Shown in pieces: positions 8,352 to 16,752 of a stretch of DNA of 64,000 bases. Source of the stretch: Chloroflexota bacterium (GTDB taxonomy: Bacteria; Chloroflexota; Anaerolineae; Aggregatilineales; Ch27); the NCBI GenBank assembly GCA_019873685.1, contig JAIOAT010000010.1, forward strand, positions 1 to 64,000. The letters run 5' to 3'. The notes under the pieces were generated by a model that was not told the origin of the DNA, searched no databases, and saw only the letters and a list, made by a program, of their open reading frames with translations. Position numbers and translations under genes: made by a program. Position 1 is the stretch's first letter. Each line of letters opens with the position of its first letter.

Positions 8352-9251
8352 TCAGTCGTCATCAGAAGATCCAACGGTCACGCCAGCCAGCGCCTCCAGC
8401 ACAGTGATCACCGCGCTGTTGTCCAGGTCGCCGTTCCCGGCGGCGATCATGGCCCGGTAAAGCTGCTGAATGGCGGCGGTCACCGGCAACGGGACGGCGT
8501 AGGCGCCGCCGGTATCCAGCACGATGTTCAGGTCCTTGAGCTGCATATAGGCTTTGAAGCCGGGGGTCAGTTCCCGGCGAAAGATGCGCGCCGGTTTGGT
8601 ATCCAGCGCCCAGCATTGCGCCGCGCCTTTGCTGATCGCTTCTACGACTTTGCGCGGGTCAACGCCGCTTTTCTGCGCCAGCACCAGCGCTTCGGCCATG
8701 CCGGCCATCTGAGCAGCAACCATGATCTGGTTGGCCGCCTTGGCCACCTGCCCGGCGCCGCTCTCGCCAATATGGGTGATGGTCTTGCCCATTGCCTGGA
8801 ACAGCGGTAGCACCTCCTCAAAGGCGTCAGCCGGCCCGCCGACCATGATGGTCAGCGTCCCGGCCCGCGCACCAATGTCTCCGCCACTGACCGGCGCATC
8901 CAGCGCCCGGATGCCGGCGCGAGCCAGTTCGGCGGCAATGTGACGGGCGGTTTCCGGTTTGATGGTGCTGTTGTCGACAAAGATCAGGCCCGGGTGCGCA
9001 CCGGCGATGATCCCGTTCGGACCGAGAGCGACCTGCTCCACATCCGGCGAATCGGGCAGATTGGTGAAAACCACATCGACCTGGGCCGCAACTTCTTTGG
9101 GCGAGAAAGCGGGAGTGGCACCCTCTGCGGCGAGCTGGTCAACGATCGCCCGGCTGCGGTTGTGCACCACCAGCGGATAACCCGCCTTCATCAGGTTGCG
9201 GGCCATGGAGGCTCCCATCAGCCCCAGACCGATGTACCCGACTGTCTTCAT
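8352..9251 (-). CDS. NAD(P)-dependent beta-hydroxyacid dehydrogenase (3-hydroxyisobutyrate / tartronate semialdehyde reductase family)
   Basis: A 299-residue oxidoreductase with the full family signature. The Rossmann start is GYIGLGLMGASMA (5-17), the substrate loop is DAPVSGG (118-124), and the catalytic lysine is in GAGQVAKAANQ (K171, with N175). Members reversibly oxidise 3-hydroxyisobutyrate, tartronate semialdehyde or related short hydroxyacids. No valine-degradation or glyoxylate genes are adjacent, so the substrate is open. The ATG at 9251 has an AAGGAG site upstream. The gene is separated from its neighbours by about 60-80 bp and may be monocistronic. Confidence 0.93.
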   Translation of the reverse strand: MKTVGYIGLGLMGASMARNLMKAGYPLVVHNRSRAIVDQLAAEGATPAFSPKEVAAQVDVVFTNLPDSPDVEQVALGPNGIIAGAHPGLIFVDNSTIKPETARHIAAELARAGIRALDAPVSGGDIGARAGTLTIMVGGPADAFEEVLPLFQAMGKTITHIGESGAGQVAKAANQIMVAAQMAGMAEALVLAQKSGVDPRKVVEAISKGAAQCWALDTKPARIFRRELTPGFKAYMQLKDLNIVLDTGGAYAVPLPVTAAIQQLYRAMIAAGNGDLDNSAVITVLEALAGVTVGSSDDD

Positions 9252-9334
9252 GCGTGTAACTCCTTGCGTTCTGTGCCGATCAGGCTAGCTGCGGCCACAA
9301 GTCTATCGCTCAGGGGACGAAAATGCATCCCGGA

Positions 9335-11227
9335 TTAGCGGCGTGGGCCTTCGAAGCGGGTCGGGCCACGCCTTCCGCGCCAAAGGACCGCCAGCACAAA
9401 ACGGGGCAGGCGGGTCATCCGCTTCCAGCGCCAGGGTTGCTGGATCAGGCGGTAAAGCCATTCCAGGCCCAGGCGTTGCCAGGCCAGCGGCGCGCGCTTC
9501 TGTACCCCGACAATGAAATCGAACGCGCCGCCCACGCCAGCGGCCACCCGGACACGCAGACGGGGCAGGTTGCGGGCGATCCATTTGTCCTGCGCCGGTG
9601 CGCCGTAGGCGACAAACAGGATATCCGCGCCGCTGGTGTTGATCCGTGCGACGATGTCATCTTCATCCTGCGGGGCCGGGCTGCCAGCATACGTCCCGGC
9701 GATGCGCAGGCCCGGATGCGCTTCCTGCAGGATGGCCGCCGCCCGCGCCGCGACGCCTTCCGCTGCGCCCAGCAGGAAGAGCGACCAGCCCGCTTCTGCC
9801 GCCCAACGGGCGATCAGCGGGACGCCATCCGAGCCAGTGATGCGCTCTGGCAGGGGCGAGCCGAGGTGTCGCGCCGCCCAGAGCAGCCCCTGGCCATCGG
9901 CGACACACAGATCGGCGCGGTTGAGGATGTTGTAGAAGTTGATATCCTGCTGGGCGACCATCACAAATTCCGGGTTGACGGTGCAAATCTGGCGCGGCGT
10001 GTCGCCGCCAACCCAGGCAGCGATGGTGCGCCGCAGGTCTCCCCAGGTGATGGCGTCAACCGGCACGCCCAGGATGCGCAGGCGGCGGTTCTGCGGCGGC
10101 GTGGACAGTGTCGCGCGCTCGACGCTGCGTCCGGCGAGCATGTCCTCAGCCGCTGCTGCGACGGCTTCAGGCGTGATCAGGCGCATGCAGGTGCGGGCCG
10201 GGCAACCTTCGCGCTGCCCCACCGCGCTAAAGACGTAGCTACACGGGCTACAGCGGCTCCCGGCGGACAGCACAGCGGCGCGATCCGACCAGGGACCCCA
10301 GGCGGCGGCATTGCTCGGCCCGAACAGGGCCAGGACGCGCGTCCCCGCGGCAGCTGCCAGATGCATCACGCCGCTGTCCGCGCCGATGAACAGGTCACAG
10401 GCTTCCAGCACCGCGGCCAGCCGGGGCAGGGTGGTGCTGCCGGAGAGATCGGTTGGCGGGTGGGCCATTGCCTGGCGGGCGAGTTCGACACCGTCGGTGC
10501 GCCCGCCGACCAGCACAATCTGCGCATTGAGTCGCCGGTGAAGCTGATCGGCGACGGCGGCGAAGGCAAGGGGGTCCCAGCGGCGAGCGGGGGCGTAGCC
10601 GCCGCTGCCCGTGTGAATGGCGATGCGGGGGCCGCTCCCTCGCGGCAGTTGCCCGGCGGCCCAGGTGCGGTCGGCGGCGGTGATCCGGACGCGCAGGGGG
10701 AAATTCGCCGGGTCAAATGGGGCTGTTGCCGCAGCGCCAAGCGCCAGGTCGACCACCTGTAGCCAGTAGACGACTTCGTGGACTGCACCGAATCCGTGAT
10801 CGGGGACCCGCGTGGTCAGGAACCAGCCACGGCTATTGTCCAGGCCGATCCGGCGGGGCGCGGCACTGGCCAGAGTCAGGGCGGCATACTTGAGTGCGCC
10901 AAAGGGCGTTGTCAGGTGGTGCAGGATGAGGACGTTATCATAGTGCTCGCGGCGCAGGCGGCGGGCCAGCGCCAGCGCGCCCGACAGGTTAGCCGGGCGG
11001 AGCAAATCACGCGGGCGATCGAAGGCGAATTTGTCAAACAGGATGATCTCGTCACAGAGATCGGGCGGTAGAACCGGGGCGCTGTGAGCGGTAGTCAGGA
11101 TGTGCACTGTGTCTGCAGGTCGGGCTGCACGCAGCAGACTCAGGGCAGGCGTGATAGTCAGCAAGTCGCCGATGTCGGCCAGCTTGACCACAAGCCATTT
11201 GTGTGAGGGAGTGGGCGATATAGCCAT
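9335..11227 (-). CDS. fused glycosyltransferase: GT9 heptosyltransferase-like + WecG/TagA/CpsF (GT26)
   Basis: A 630-residue two-domain protein. Residues about 10-370 form a GT9 domain: VVKLADIGDLLTITPAL near the N-terminus, HTGSGG (205-210) and the donor-site motif GADSGVMHLAAAAG (282-295), then a Cys-rich loop (CSPC...CPARTC). Residues about 384-625 form a GT26 domain: TVNPEFVM (416-423), ADGQG with the conserved acid D444, and ERITGSD (461-467). GT26 enzymes transfer ManNAc or related sugars to lipid-linked acceptors; GT9 enzymes add heptose-type sugars. Fusion implies consecutive steps on one lipid-anchored glycan. The frame is open throughout, so this is a real fusion. Confidence 0.9.
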   Translation of the reverse strand: MAISPTPSHKWLVVKLADIGDLLTITPALSLLRAARPADTVHILTTAHSAPVLPPDLCDEIILFDKFAFDRPRDLLRPANLSGALALARRLRREHYDNVLILHHLTTPFGALKYAALTLASAAPRRIGLDNSRGWFLTTRVPDHGFGAVHEVVYWLQVVDLALGAAATAPFDPANFPLRVRITAADRTWAAGQLPRGSGPRIAIHTGSGGYAPARRWDPLAFAAVADQLHRRLNAQIVLVGGRTDGVELARQAMAHPPTDLSGSTTLPRLAAVLEACDLFIGADSGVMHLAAAAGTRVLALFGPSNAAAWGPWSDRAAVLSAGSRCSPCSYVFSAVGQREGCPARTCMRLITPEAVAAAAEDMLAGRSVERATLSTPPQNRRLRILGVPVDAITWGDLRRTIAAWVGGDTPRQICTVNPEFVMVAQQDINFYNILNRADLCVADGQGLLWAARHLGSPLPERITGSDGVPLIARWAAEAGWSLFLLGAAEGVAARAAAILQEAHPGLRIAGTYAGSPAPQDEDDIVARINTSGADILFVAYGAPAQDKWIARNLPRLRVRVAAGVGGAFDFIVGVQKRAPLAWQRLGLEWLYRLIQQPWRWKRMTRLPRFVLAVLWRGRRGPTRFEGPRR

Positions 11228-11373
11228 GGTCAGGGTGTGTTTCCCCTGTCAACCGGATAGATCATGAATTCGTGTAGTCAGGAACAAAGCTAACTGCATG
11301 AGAAGTGTACACGATGACCGGAGAAACTGGCAGATTCTGATCACAGCTCATGGCAAAGAAAGACCGGCGATTT

Positions 11374-11402
11374 TTGACAATAGGGCGGGGCTGATGTACG
11401 GT
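11374..11402 (+). promoter_or_regulatory. promoter candidate for the spermidine-synthase-like gene
   Basis: TTGACA (perfect) is followed after 17 bp by TACGGT, 45 bp before the start codon, in the divergent intergenic region. The -10 match is moderate. Confidence 0.45.
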
Positions 11403-11446
11403 ACCCGCAGGAATCGGGCAGAATACTGCAGCAAGCAACGGGATCA

Positions 11447-13054
11447 ATGCAGTACATGATTTCTAGACGACTGCTGTACGGCGCAGCATTTATCGCCGGG
11501 ATGACTACGCTGGGCATCGAGATGTCCATCACCCGCCTGATCGGGGCAATCCTGGGCACGGCTGATATCGTCTGGGCGGCGGTGATCACGCTGGTGCTGG
11601 TGTACCTGACGCTGGGCTATGTGCTTGGTGGCCGGTGGGCGGATCGCTCGCCACAACCTGCACCTTTTTTCCGGTTGCTGGCCTGGACAGCGCTGACGGC
11701 AGGGCTGGTGCCGGTTGTCGCGCGGCCCCTGACGCTCAAAATGGCTTCCGCGTTTGCGCTGGCAGACCTCGATCTTGCCGTGTTGATCGTGGTCGGGCTG
11801 AGCGTGGCGCTCCTGTTCGCGGTGCCGGTGACCTTGCTGGGATGCATCTCACCGTTTGTGGTCAGGCTGGCGGTCACCGATACAGCCACGGCAGGACGCG
11901 CAGCGGGGCAGGTCTACGCGGTATCTACACTGGGCAGCCTGCTGGGCACGTTTGCGCCAACGCTGGCGTTGATCCCGGCAATAGGCACAGCCTGGACGTT
12001 TGGCTTCTTTGCGCTGATCCTGCTGGCGGCGGCTCTGCTGGGGTTATACCGCCTTTCTCCGCGCCACGCCCTGGCGCACGCCTGGATGCCGGCGTTGCTG
12101 TTGATCCTGCTGGCGGTGAGTATCCGCGGGCCGGTCAAACCCGCGCCCGACGGAACAACACTGCTCTACGAGAAAGAGACCGCCTACAACTATGTCCAGG
12201 TTGTGGAGGTCAATCCGGGGATGACTGTCTCCCGCCAGCCTGCCGGGACGCGCCTGTTGATGCTCAACGAAGGGCAGGGGGTGCATTCAGTCTACCATCC
12301 GGAGCATTTGCAGACCGGCGCTACCTGGGATATGTTTCTGGCCGCGCCTTACTTTAGCGACGGCGTTGACCCGGCGACTATCGACCGGATCGCGATCATC
12401 GGTCTGGCGGCGGGTACTATCGCCCAGCAATACACGGCGGTCTACGGGCCAATCGCCATCGATGGCATCGAGATTGACCCCGGCATTGTGGAAGCAGGGC
12501 GGCGATTCTTTGGCATGACCATGCCCAATCTGAACGTGGTCATCGACGATGGGCGCTATGGGCTGGCCCACTTGCCCGGCGACTATGACCTGATCGCCAT
12601 TGATGCTTACCGGGTCCCGTACATTCCCTGGCATTTGACCACGGTGGAGTTCTTCACGGAGGTCAGGGAGAAGCTGGCTCCGCAGGGCGTGGTAATGATC
12701 AATGTCGGGCGGGCTGCTTCCGACCGCCGCTTCGTTGATGCCATCGCTGCGACCATGCTGCAGGTTTACCCGACCGTGCACGCCATCGATGTGCCATATT
12801 CGTTCAATACGCTGCTGGTGGGGACGCAGACCCCGACTACGGCTGATCATCTCATTCGCAACCGGCAGGCTCTGCCTGCCGACGCCCATCCGCTATTGCG
12901 GGATACTCTGGCGCTGGCCGCCGAATCGTTGGCGGCGATCACGCCATCGACAACAATCTTCACGGATGAACGCGCACCAGTCGAGACGATGATCAACACC
13001 ATGATTCTGGAATTTATCCTGGGGACGGATAATCTATCTCAGATTCAGGGATAG
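11447..13054 (+). CDS. membrane-fused spermidine synthase-like protein
   Basis: A 535-residue protein. About seven transmembrane segments fill residues 5-220, beginning GMTTLGIEMSITRLIG and resembling the MFS-like N-terminus of fused polyamine synthases. The C-terminal half (about 240-520) has a SAM/decarboxy-SAM binding Rossmann fold: IIGLAAGTIA (motif I), IEIDPGIVEAG and DYDLIAIDAYRVPYIPWHLTT. The last block keeps the DxY catalytic-type motif of aminopropyltransferases. It probably transfers an aminopropyl or methyl group at the membrane; the product is unknown. ATG at 11447 or 11456 could be used. A zinc-ribbon/FHA gene follows after 17 bp. Confidence 0.85.
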   Translation: MQYMISRRLLYGAAFIAGMTTLGIEMSITRLIGAILGTADIVWAAVITLVLVYLTLGYVLGGRWADRSPQPAPFFRLLAWTALTAGLVPVVARPLTLKMASAFALADLDLAVLIVVGLSVALLFAVPVTLLGCISPFVVRLAVTDTATAGRAAGQVYAVSTLGSLLGTFAPTLALIPAIGTAWTFGFFALILLAAALLGLYRLSPRHALAHAWMPALLLILLAVSIRGPVKPAPDGTTLLYEKETAYNYVQVVEVNPGMTVSRQPAGTRLLMLNEGQGVHSVYHPEHLQTGATWDMFLAAPYFSDGVDPATIDRIAIIGLAAGTIAQQYTAVYGPIAIDGIEIDPGIVEAGRRFFGMTMPNLNVVIDDGRYGLAHLPGDYDLIAIDAYRVPYIPWHLTTVEFFTEVREKLAPQGVVMINVGRAASDRRFVDAIAATMLQVYPTVHAIDVPYSFNTLLVGTQTPTTADHLIRNRQALPADAHPLLRDTLALAAESLAAITPSTTIFTDERAPVETMINTMILEFILGTDNLSQIQG

Positions 13055-13071
13055 CGGAGCGGGGGTGCCGT

Positions 13072-13650
13072 GTGACTGGCCGTGTGGTGTGCACTTACTG
13101 TGGATACCGGAAAAATCGCCCTGGCGCGCAGGAATGCTGGTCCTGTGCTGCGCCGCTGCCGCCTGTCAAGGTGGATGACGCCCTGCGGACGACGACCCTG
13201 CTGCCGGAGGGCCTGACGCCGCCCGAGAAGACCCGCCAGGTTCCCCCGGAACCCCCTCACAACGAGCCGCGCTGGGGCGAGGCGCGCATCGACGAGCATA
13301 CTCAGGTGGTGGCGATCGTGATCCCCGGCGGTGAAACGCTAAGCCTGGGTATTCAGCAGACGGGCACGCTGATCCTGGGACGCCTGGCCGGGCCGGACCT
13401 GCCCACGCCGCACCTCGATCTTTCACCATATGGGGCGGCGGAGATGGGCGTTTCCAGGGAGCATCTCCAGCTGGAGCTTAAGGATTATTCACTGTATGTG
13501 GCCGACCTGGGCAGCACCAACGGGACGTTTCTCAACGGGCTGCGGGTGATGCCCAACCAGCCGCGTATTGTGCGCGACAGGGATGAAATCCGCCTGGGGC
13601 AGCTCAAGCTGCAGATTCATTTTCTCCAGCCAGAAGACCATTCCGAATAG
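13072..13650 (+). CDS. zinc-ribbon / FHA domain protein
   Basis: A 192-residue cytosolic protein. A CxxC...CxxC zinc ribbon lies at about residues 7-27 (CTYCGY and CWSC), followed by a proline-rich linker. An FHA domain (about 95-185) shows the conserved GRLAGPD, SREHLQL and GSTNGTFLNG motifs, the last two forming the phosphothreonine-binding site. FHA domains read phosphothreonine signals made by Ser/Thr kinases; no kinase is encoded here. The GTG start follows a GGAGCGGGGG stretch 17 bp after the preceding stop, suggesting one operon with the spermidine-synthase-like gene. Confidence 0.9.
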   Translation: MTGRVVCTYCGYRKNRPGAQECWSCAAPLPPVKVDDALRTTTLLPEGLTPPEKTRQVPPEPPHNEPRWGEARIDEHTQVVAIVIPGGETLSLGIQQTGTLILGRLAGPDLPTPHLDLSPYGAAEMGVSREHLQLELKDYSLYVADLGSTNGTFLNGLRVMPNQPRIVRDRDEIRLGQLKLQIHFLQPEDHSE

Positions 13651-13682
13651 CGGCCTCCGGGCAGGCGAGATCACCGGTAGCC

Positions 13683-14630
13683 CTAAAAGACCAGCTGATC
13701 GTAGAGCAGCTCCTGGCTCAGTTCCTTGACCACGGTCTCCCGCGAGCGGAGGGTCAGCGAAGCCGCCGACACGCCCAGTCGCAACGCTTCGTCCAGCGGG
13801 ACCTCATGGAGCAGGCCGAAGATCACGCCAGCCGTCAGGGCATCACCGGCGCCGGTTTCATCAACGACTTCGGTGCGGATTGCCGGGATCAGGCCGCGGT
13901 CGCTGCCGCTGGCGTAGGCCAGGCCATGCACACCCAGCGTCACTACGGCGATGCGCACCCCGCGTTCCAGCAGGAACTGGGCCGCGCTGAGGGCAGTTTC
14001 GGGCGTGTAGGTCAGGCTGGAACGTCCCCAGAGTACCGCTGCTTCCATAAGGTTGGGGGTGATCATCATAATGCGGTTCAGGAACGGTCGCAGCCGCGCC
14101 GCCAGGGATGGGGTGGTGGGATCGGCGCAGACTGGCACGCGATACTTGGCGGCCAGGTCGAACAACGTGACCAGCGTCCGATCCTCCAGGTTAGCGTCAA
14201 TGATGATCATCTGGGCCAGGGGGAACAATGTTTCGTGTTCCAACAGGTAGGCCGCATTGATGGTGCTGGTGATGGTGTAGTCGTTGACTGCCATGCTCAG
14301 TTCACCATCAGGGGTCAGAATGGCCATGTAGTGGCCAGTGTTCGCGCCGGGGACGATCTTCACGTGGGAGACGTCAATACCGGCTTCGGTGCAGCGATCC
14401 AGTACCCGGCGGCCCGGCGCATCATCACCGACAGCAGAAAGCAACAGGGTGGGCACTTCCAGGCGGGCGAGATTCTCGGCGATATTACGCGCGACGCCGC
14501 CGACGCTGCTGCGAATGCGACCGGGTACCGAAGCGCCGCTGACAGGGGTGTAGTCTGGCCGCCCTTTGACATCAATGCCTGCCGAGCCAACGACCAGCAC
14601 ATATTCGCCATGTTCAAACGTGAAGCTCAT
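13683..14630 (-). CDS. PfkB-family sugar kinase, pseudouridine-kinase-like
   Basis: A ribokinase-fold enzyme of 315 residues. The N-terminal motif SVGGVARNIAENLARL (42-57) is characteristic of the pseudouridine kinase branch. The C-terminal anion hole is DETGAGDALTAG with the catalytic base D263. A TPNLMEA block (191-197) lies before the ATP site. It likely phosphorylates the 5'-hydroxyl of pseudouridine or another nucleoside/sugar using ATP. The pseudouridine-5'-phosphate glycosidase partner (psuG) is not in the window, so the substrate stays provisional. A promoter with TTGGAA/TACACT lies about 65 bp upstream. Confidence 0.88.
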   Translation of the reverse strand: MSFTFEHGEYVLVVGSAGIDVKGRPDYTPVSGASVPGRIRSSVGGVARNIAENLARLEVPTLLLSAVGDDAPGRRVLDRCTEAGIDVSHVKIVPGANTGHYMAILTPDGELSMAVNDYTITSTINAAYLLEHETLFPLAQMIIIDANLEDRTLVTLFDLAAKYRVPVCADPTTPSLAARLRPFLNRIMMITPNLMEAAVLWGRSSLTYTPETALSAAQFLLERGVRIAVVTLGVHGLAYASGSDRGLIPAIRTEVVDETGAGDALTAGVIFGLLHEVPLDEALRLGVSAASLTLRSRETVVKELSQELLYDQLVF

Positions 14631-14693
14631 GGTGGTACTCCCTGGGTCTTGCAGCGGCGGGCAATGCCTGTGTCCGGCACAGGTACGTCCAGC

Positions 14694-14721
14694 AGTGTAA
14701 CATACTTCGGCGATATTCCAA
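14694..14721 (-). promoter_or_regulatory. promoter of the PfkB kinase gene
   Basis: On the minus strand TTGGAA and TACACT are 16 bp apart, and the -10 is preceded by TGT (extended -10). Confidence 0.5.
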
Positions 14722-14766
14722 GATTGGCGCTTTTCCGGGTGATCAGACGGCCGGGAGAATTGCTGC

Positions 14767-16071
14767 TTATGGCCGGGTTGAGGAAATGATGGGCCGGGTT
14801 GTACTCAGCAGCAAAGCTGCCGGATCCTCAGCCGAGTGAGGCAGGCTGGCCCAGGTGAGCGTCAGATGTCGGTCGCGATCGGCGGAGAGGGTCAGGCCGC
14901 CGATCGCACCGGGGGCGGTCGCCGCGATCTGGTACGCGGCCAGCGTTCCCCCCTGGAAGTAGCCGATGATCAGGCGGCGATCGGCGGCGAAGGCCACCGG
15001 CAGCACCTCATACTGCCCCTGGACGGGGTATGCCCCACCGGCAGGCAGACCTGCCGGATCGGTAGCGTTGGCTGTCGCCAGGGCGGGGCCGGTATTGAAG
15101 CCGGTAGTGAAGGAACCGGACGTAAGTGGCTCTGTTGCCGGGAAGCGCACCGACAGCGGTGAGACAGGAGCAGACAGATTGCCTGCTTCAGCTGCAAGCG
15201 GGAACGGATAGACTTCTGTTTGCGCTGCCTGGTTACGGGCATCGCGGCGGTTGATGAACAGGTAGCCGAACGATCGATCCAGACCGAGAGCCACCGATTC
15301 GACATACAGCGCCGGGTCTGAGAAGGTCGCACGGCCAATGACCACTGGATCGGCTGGCTCCTGCCATGGCAATGCCGATTGGGACATCTGAATCACTACC
15401 TCGCGACTGTCGGCCGGATTGTGAGGGCTGTCCGGAAGAGCCAGCCAGGCCATCACCCAGCGTCCTTCTGCTGTGCGGGCCAGGGCCGGGTATTCGGCGT
15501 TGGCAGCAACAAGCGGCGCTGGCCCGGCCAGGGGGCGACTCTGTCCGTCGAGTTGCTGGCCATACAGCGCTGGCCGATCGCCGCTGGTAGCCGCCCACAG
15601 GAGGATAACCCCGCCGCCGCCATCCGATGCAGTTGCCAGTGCGCCGGTGGCATCCTGTGTCACCGCCATTGGCCCGCGCAATAACGTGCCATCTGCCTGA
15701 AGGTGGGCGGAAAAAAGACGAGTCAGTTCTAAAGAGTTCACTTCCTTCCACAGCAGATGCCACTCACCATCGGTTGCCGGGAGCAAGACTGGTGCCCAGG
15801 ACTGGCGGTCCGTGAGCAGCGGTGAGGGGGCGGCGGACGGCAGCCCCGGCTGAACCTGGCGGGCGAACAATGTGCTGGCATCCGCCCATGCCGCCAGCCA
15901 GGCCTGACCGTTCCAGGCTGCCGCTGGCGCATCCAGGCGGTGAGCCTGGCCGATCACCAGCCCGTCAGACCACGGCGCGGTTCCAGCGTATGGGGACAGC
16001 GCTGGCTGGCATGCCATCAGCACGAAGGTTGCCAGTATGACGGCGAGGATGGTCGTGGGCGTCCGGGTCAT
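14767..16071 (-). CDS. secreted lipoprotein, beta-propeller-like
   Basis: A 434-residue exported protein of unknown function. A hydrophobic signal (residues 5-20) ends in a lipobox, LMAC, with C21 as the lipidated residue. The body contains repeated W-x-A-W / LLWAA / WVMAWLA strands spaced roughly 50-60 residues apart, which suggests a beta-propeller or sialidase-like fold. The last 40 residues (GGLTLSADRDRHLTLTWASL) resemble an Ig or fibronectin-III strand pattern. It is divergent from an FHA gene. No catalytic residues could be assigned. Confidence 0.72.
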   Translation of the reverse strand: MTRTPTTILAVILATFVLMACQPALSPYAGTAPWSDGLVIGQAHRLDAPAAAWNGQAWLAAWADASTLFARQVQPGLPSAAPSPLLTDRQSWAPVLLPATDGEWHLLWKEVNSLELTRLFSAHLQADGTLLRGPMAVTQDATGALATASDGGGGVILLWAATSGDRPALYGQQLDGQSRPLAGPAPLVAANAEYPALARTAEGRWVMAWLALPDSPHNPADSREVVIQMSQSALPWQEPADPVVIGRATFSDPALYVESVALGLDRSFGYLFINRRDARNQAAQTEVYPFPLAAEAGNLSAPVSPLSVRFPATEPLTSGSFTTGFNTGPALATANATDPAGLPAGGAYPVQGQYEVLPVAFAADRRLIIGYFQGGTLAAYQIAATAPGAIGGLTLSADRDRHLTLTWASLPHSAEDPAALLLSTTRPIISSTRP

Positions 16072-16114
16072 GTCATCCCCTGCAACTGGGGCGTCCTATG
16101 GTACTAGAGGCTAC

Positions 16115-16142
16115 TTGAAAGATCGCCCTGAAGTGCTATTGT
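16115..16142 (+). promoter_or_regulatory. promoter of the FHA gene at 16207
   Basis: TTGAAA and TATTGT are 16 bp apart. A small hairpin (GAGCCT/AGGCTC, 16149-16166) lies in the predicted 5' leader. Confidence 0.45.
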
Positions 16143-16206
16143 AGTATTGAGCCTTTCTGGAGGCTCAAGGTTTCGTATACGCACGAGCAAGCTACAGAGC
16201 ACTACC

Positions 16207-16662
16207 ATGTTACCCTGGCCACCCAAGAACACCAAAGCGGATACCACCCTGTTGAGCGAGCGCGTCTGCCCGACGCTGCAGCCAAGCAGCATGCCTCCCA
16301 AGACTGGTATACTCGCTCCACCATGGCGTCTGCTGCTGCATCTTGGCGGCGATCATCATACGACGATCGGGCTGGAAGTCCGCCAACATGTGGTCATCGG
16401 TCGGCGGGACCCGCTGGCAGGTTTCACCCCCGATCTGGATCTGACGCCTTACGGGGGCAAAGAGCATGGCGTTTCCCGCCGTCATGCGGTCATCGTGCAG
16501 GATGAGGCGGCGCTATACGTCAAAGACCTCAACACTACCAACGGCACCCGCATCAACGGCTTTCAGCTGGAGCCAGAGCGCCTGTACCGCCTGCGTGACG
16601 GCGATGAGCTGGAACTGGGGCGACTGCGGATGATCGTCCGTTTTGTGCGCGCGCCCTACTGA
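16207..16662 (+). CDS. FHA domain protein
   Basis: A 151-residue protein, almost entirely one FHA domain with a short tail. Visible motifs are VIGRRDP (about 63-69), HGVSRRHAVI (about 93-102) and LNTTNGTRINGF (about 112-123), which together form the phosphothreonine pocket. It closely parallels the FHA half of the zinc-ribbon protein at 13072, including the shared DLxPYG stretch, so the two are likely paralogues. ATG at 16207 was preferred to an upstream in-frame TTG at 16147, although neither has a clear Shine-Dalgarno. The partner kinase is unknown. Confidence 0.82.
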   Translation: MLPWPPKNTKADTTLLSERVCPTLQPSSMPPKTGILAPPWRLLLHLGGDHHTTIGLEVRQHVVIGRRDPLAGFTPDLDLTPYGGKEHGVSRRHAVIVQDEAALYVKDLNTTNGTRINGFQLEPERLYRLRDGDELELGRLRMIVRFVRAPY

Positions 16663-16692
16663 TCGCGGGCAGCGAAGGTACCTGATCATAAG

Positions 16693-16731
16693 AACGCCCG
16701 CCCGGCATGACTGAGCCGGACGGGCGTTTTT
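16693..16731. terminator. rho-independent terminator between FHA gene and ftsH
   Basis: A long GC stem (AACGCCCG-C-CCGGC with GCCGG-A-CGGGCGTT) is followed by TTTTTAT on the plus strand. It ends the FHA transcript and may also stop convergent ftsH transcripts. Confidence 0.8.
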
Positions 16732-16752
16732 ATCTGTTACAGCGAAGACGAC

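Noticed and set aside
9323..10762. 479-codon plus-strand open frame
   Set aside because: Antisense to the fused glycosyltransferase; composition is a mirror of its codons.
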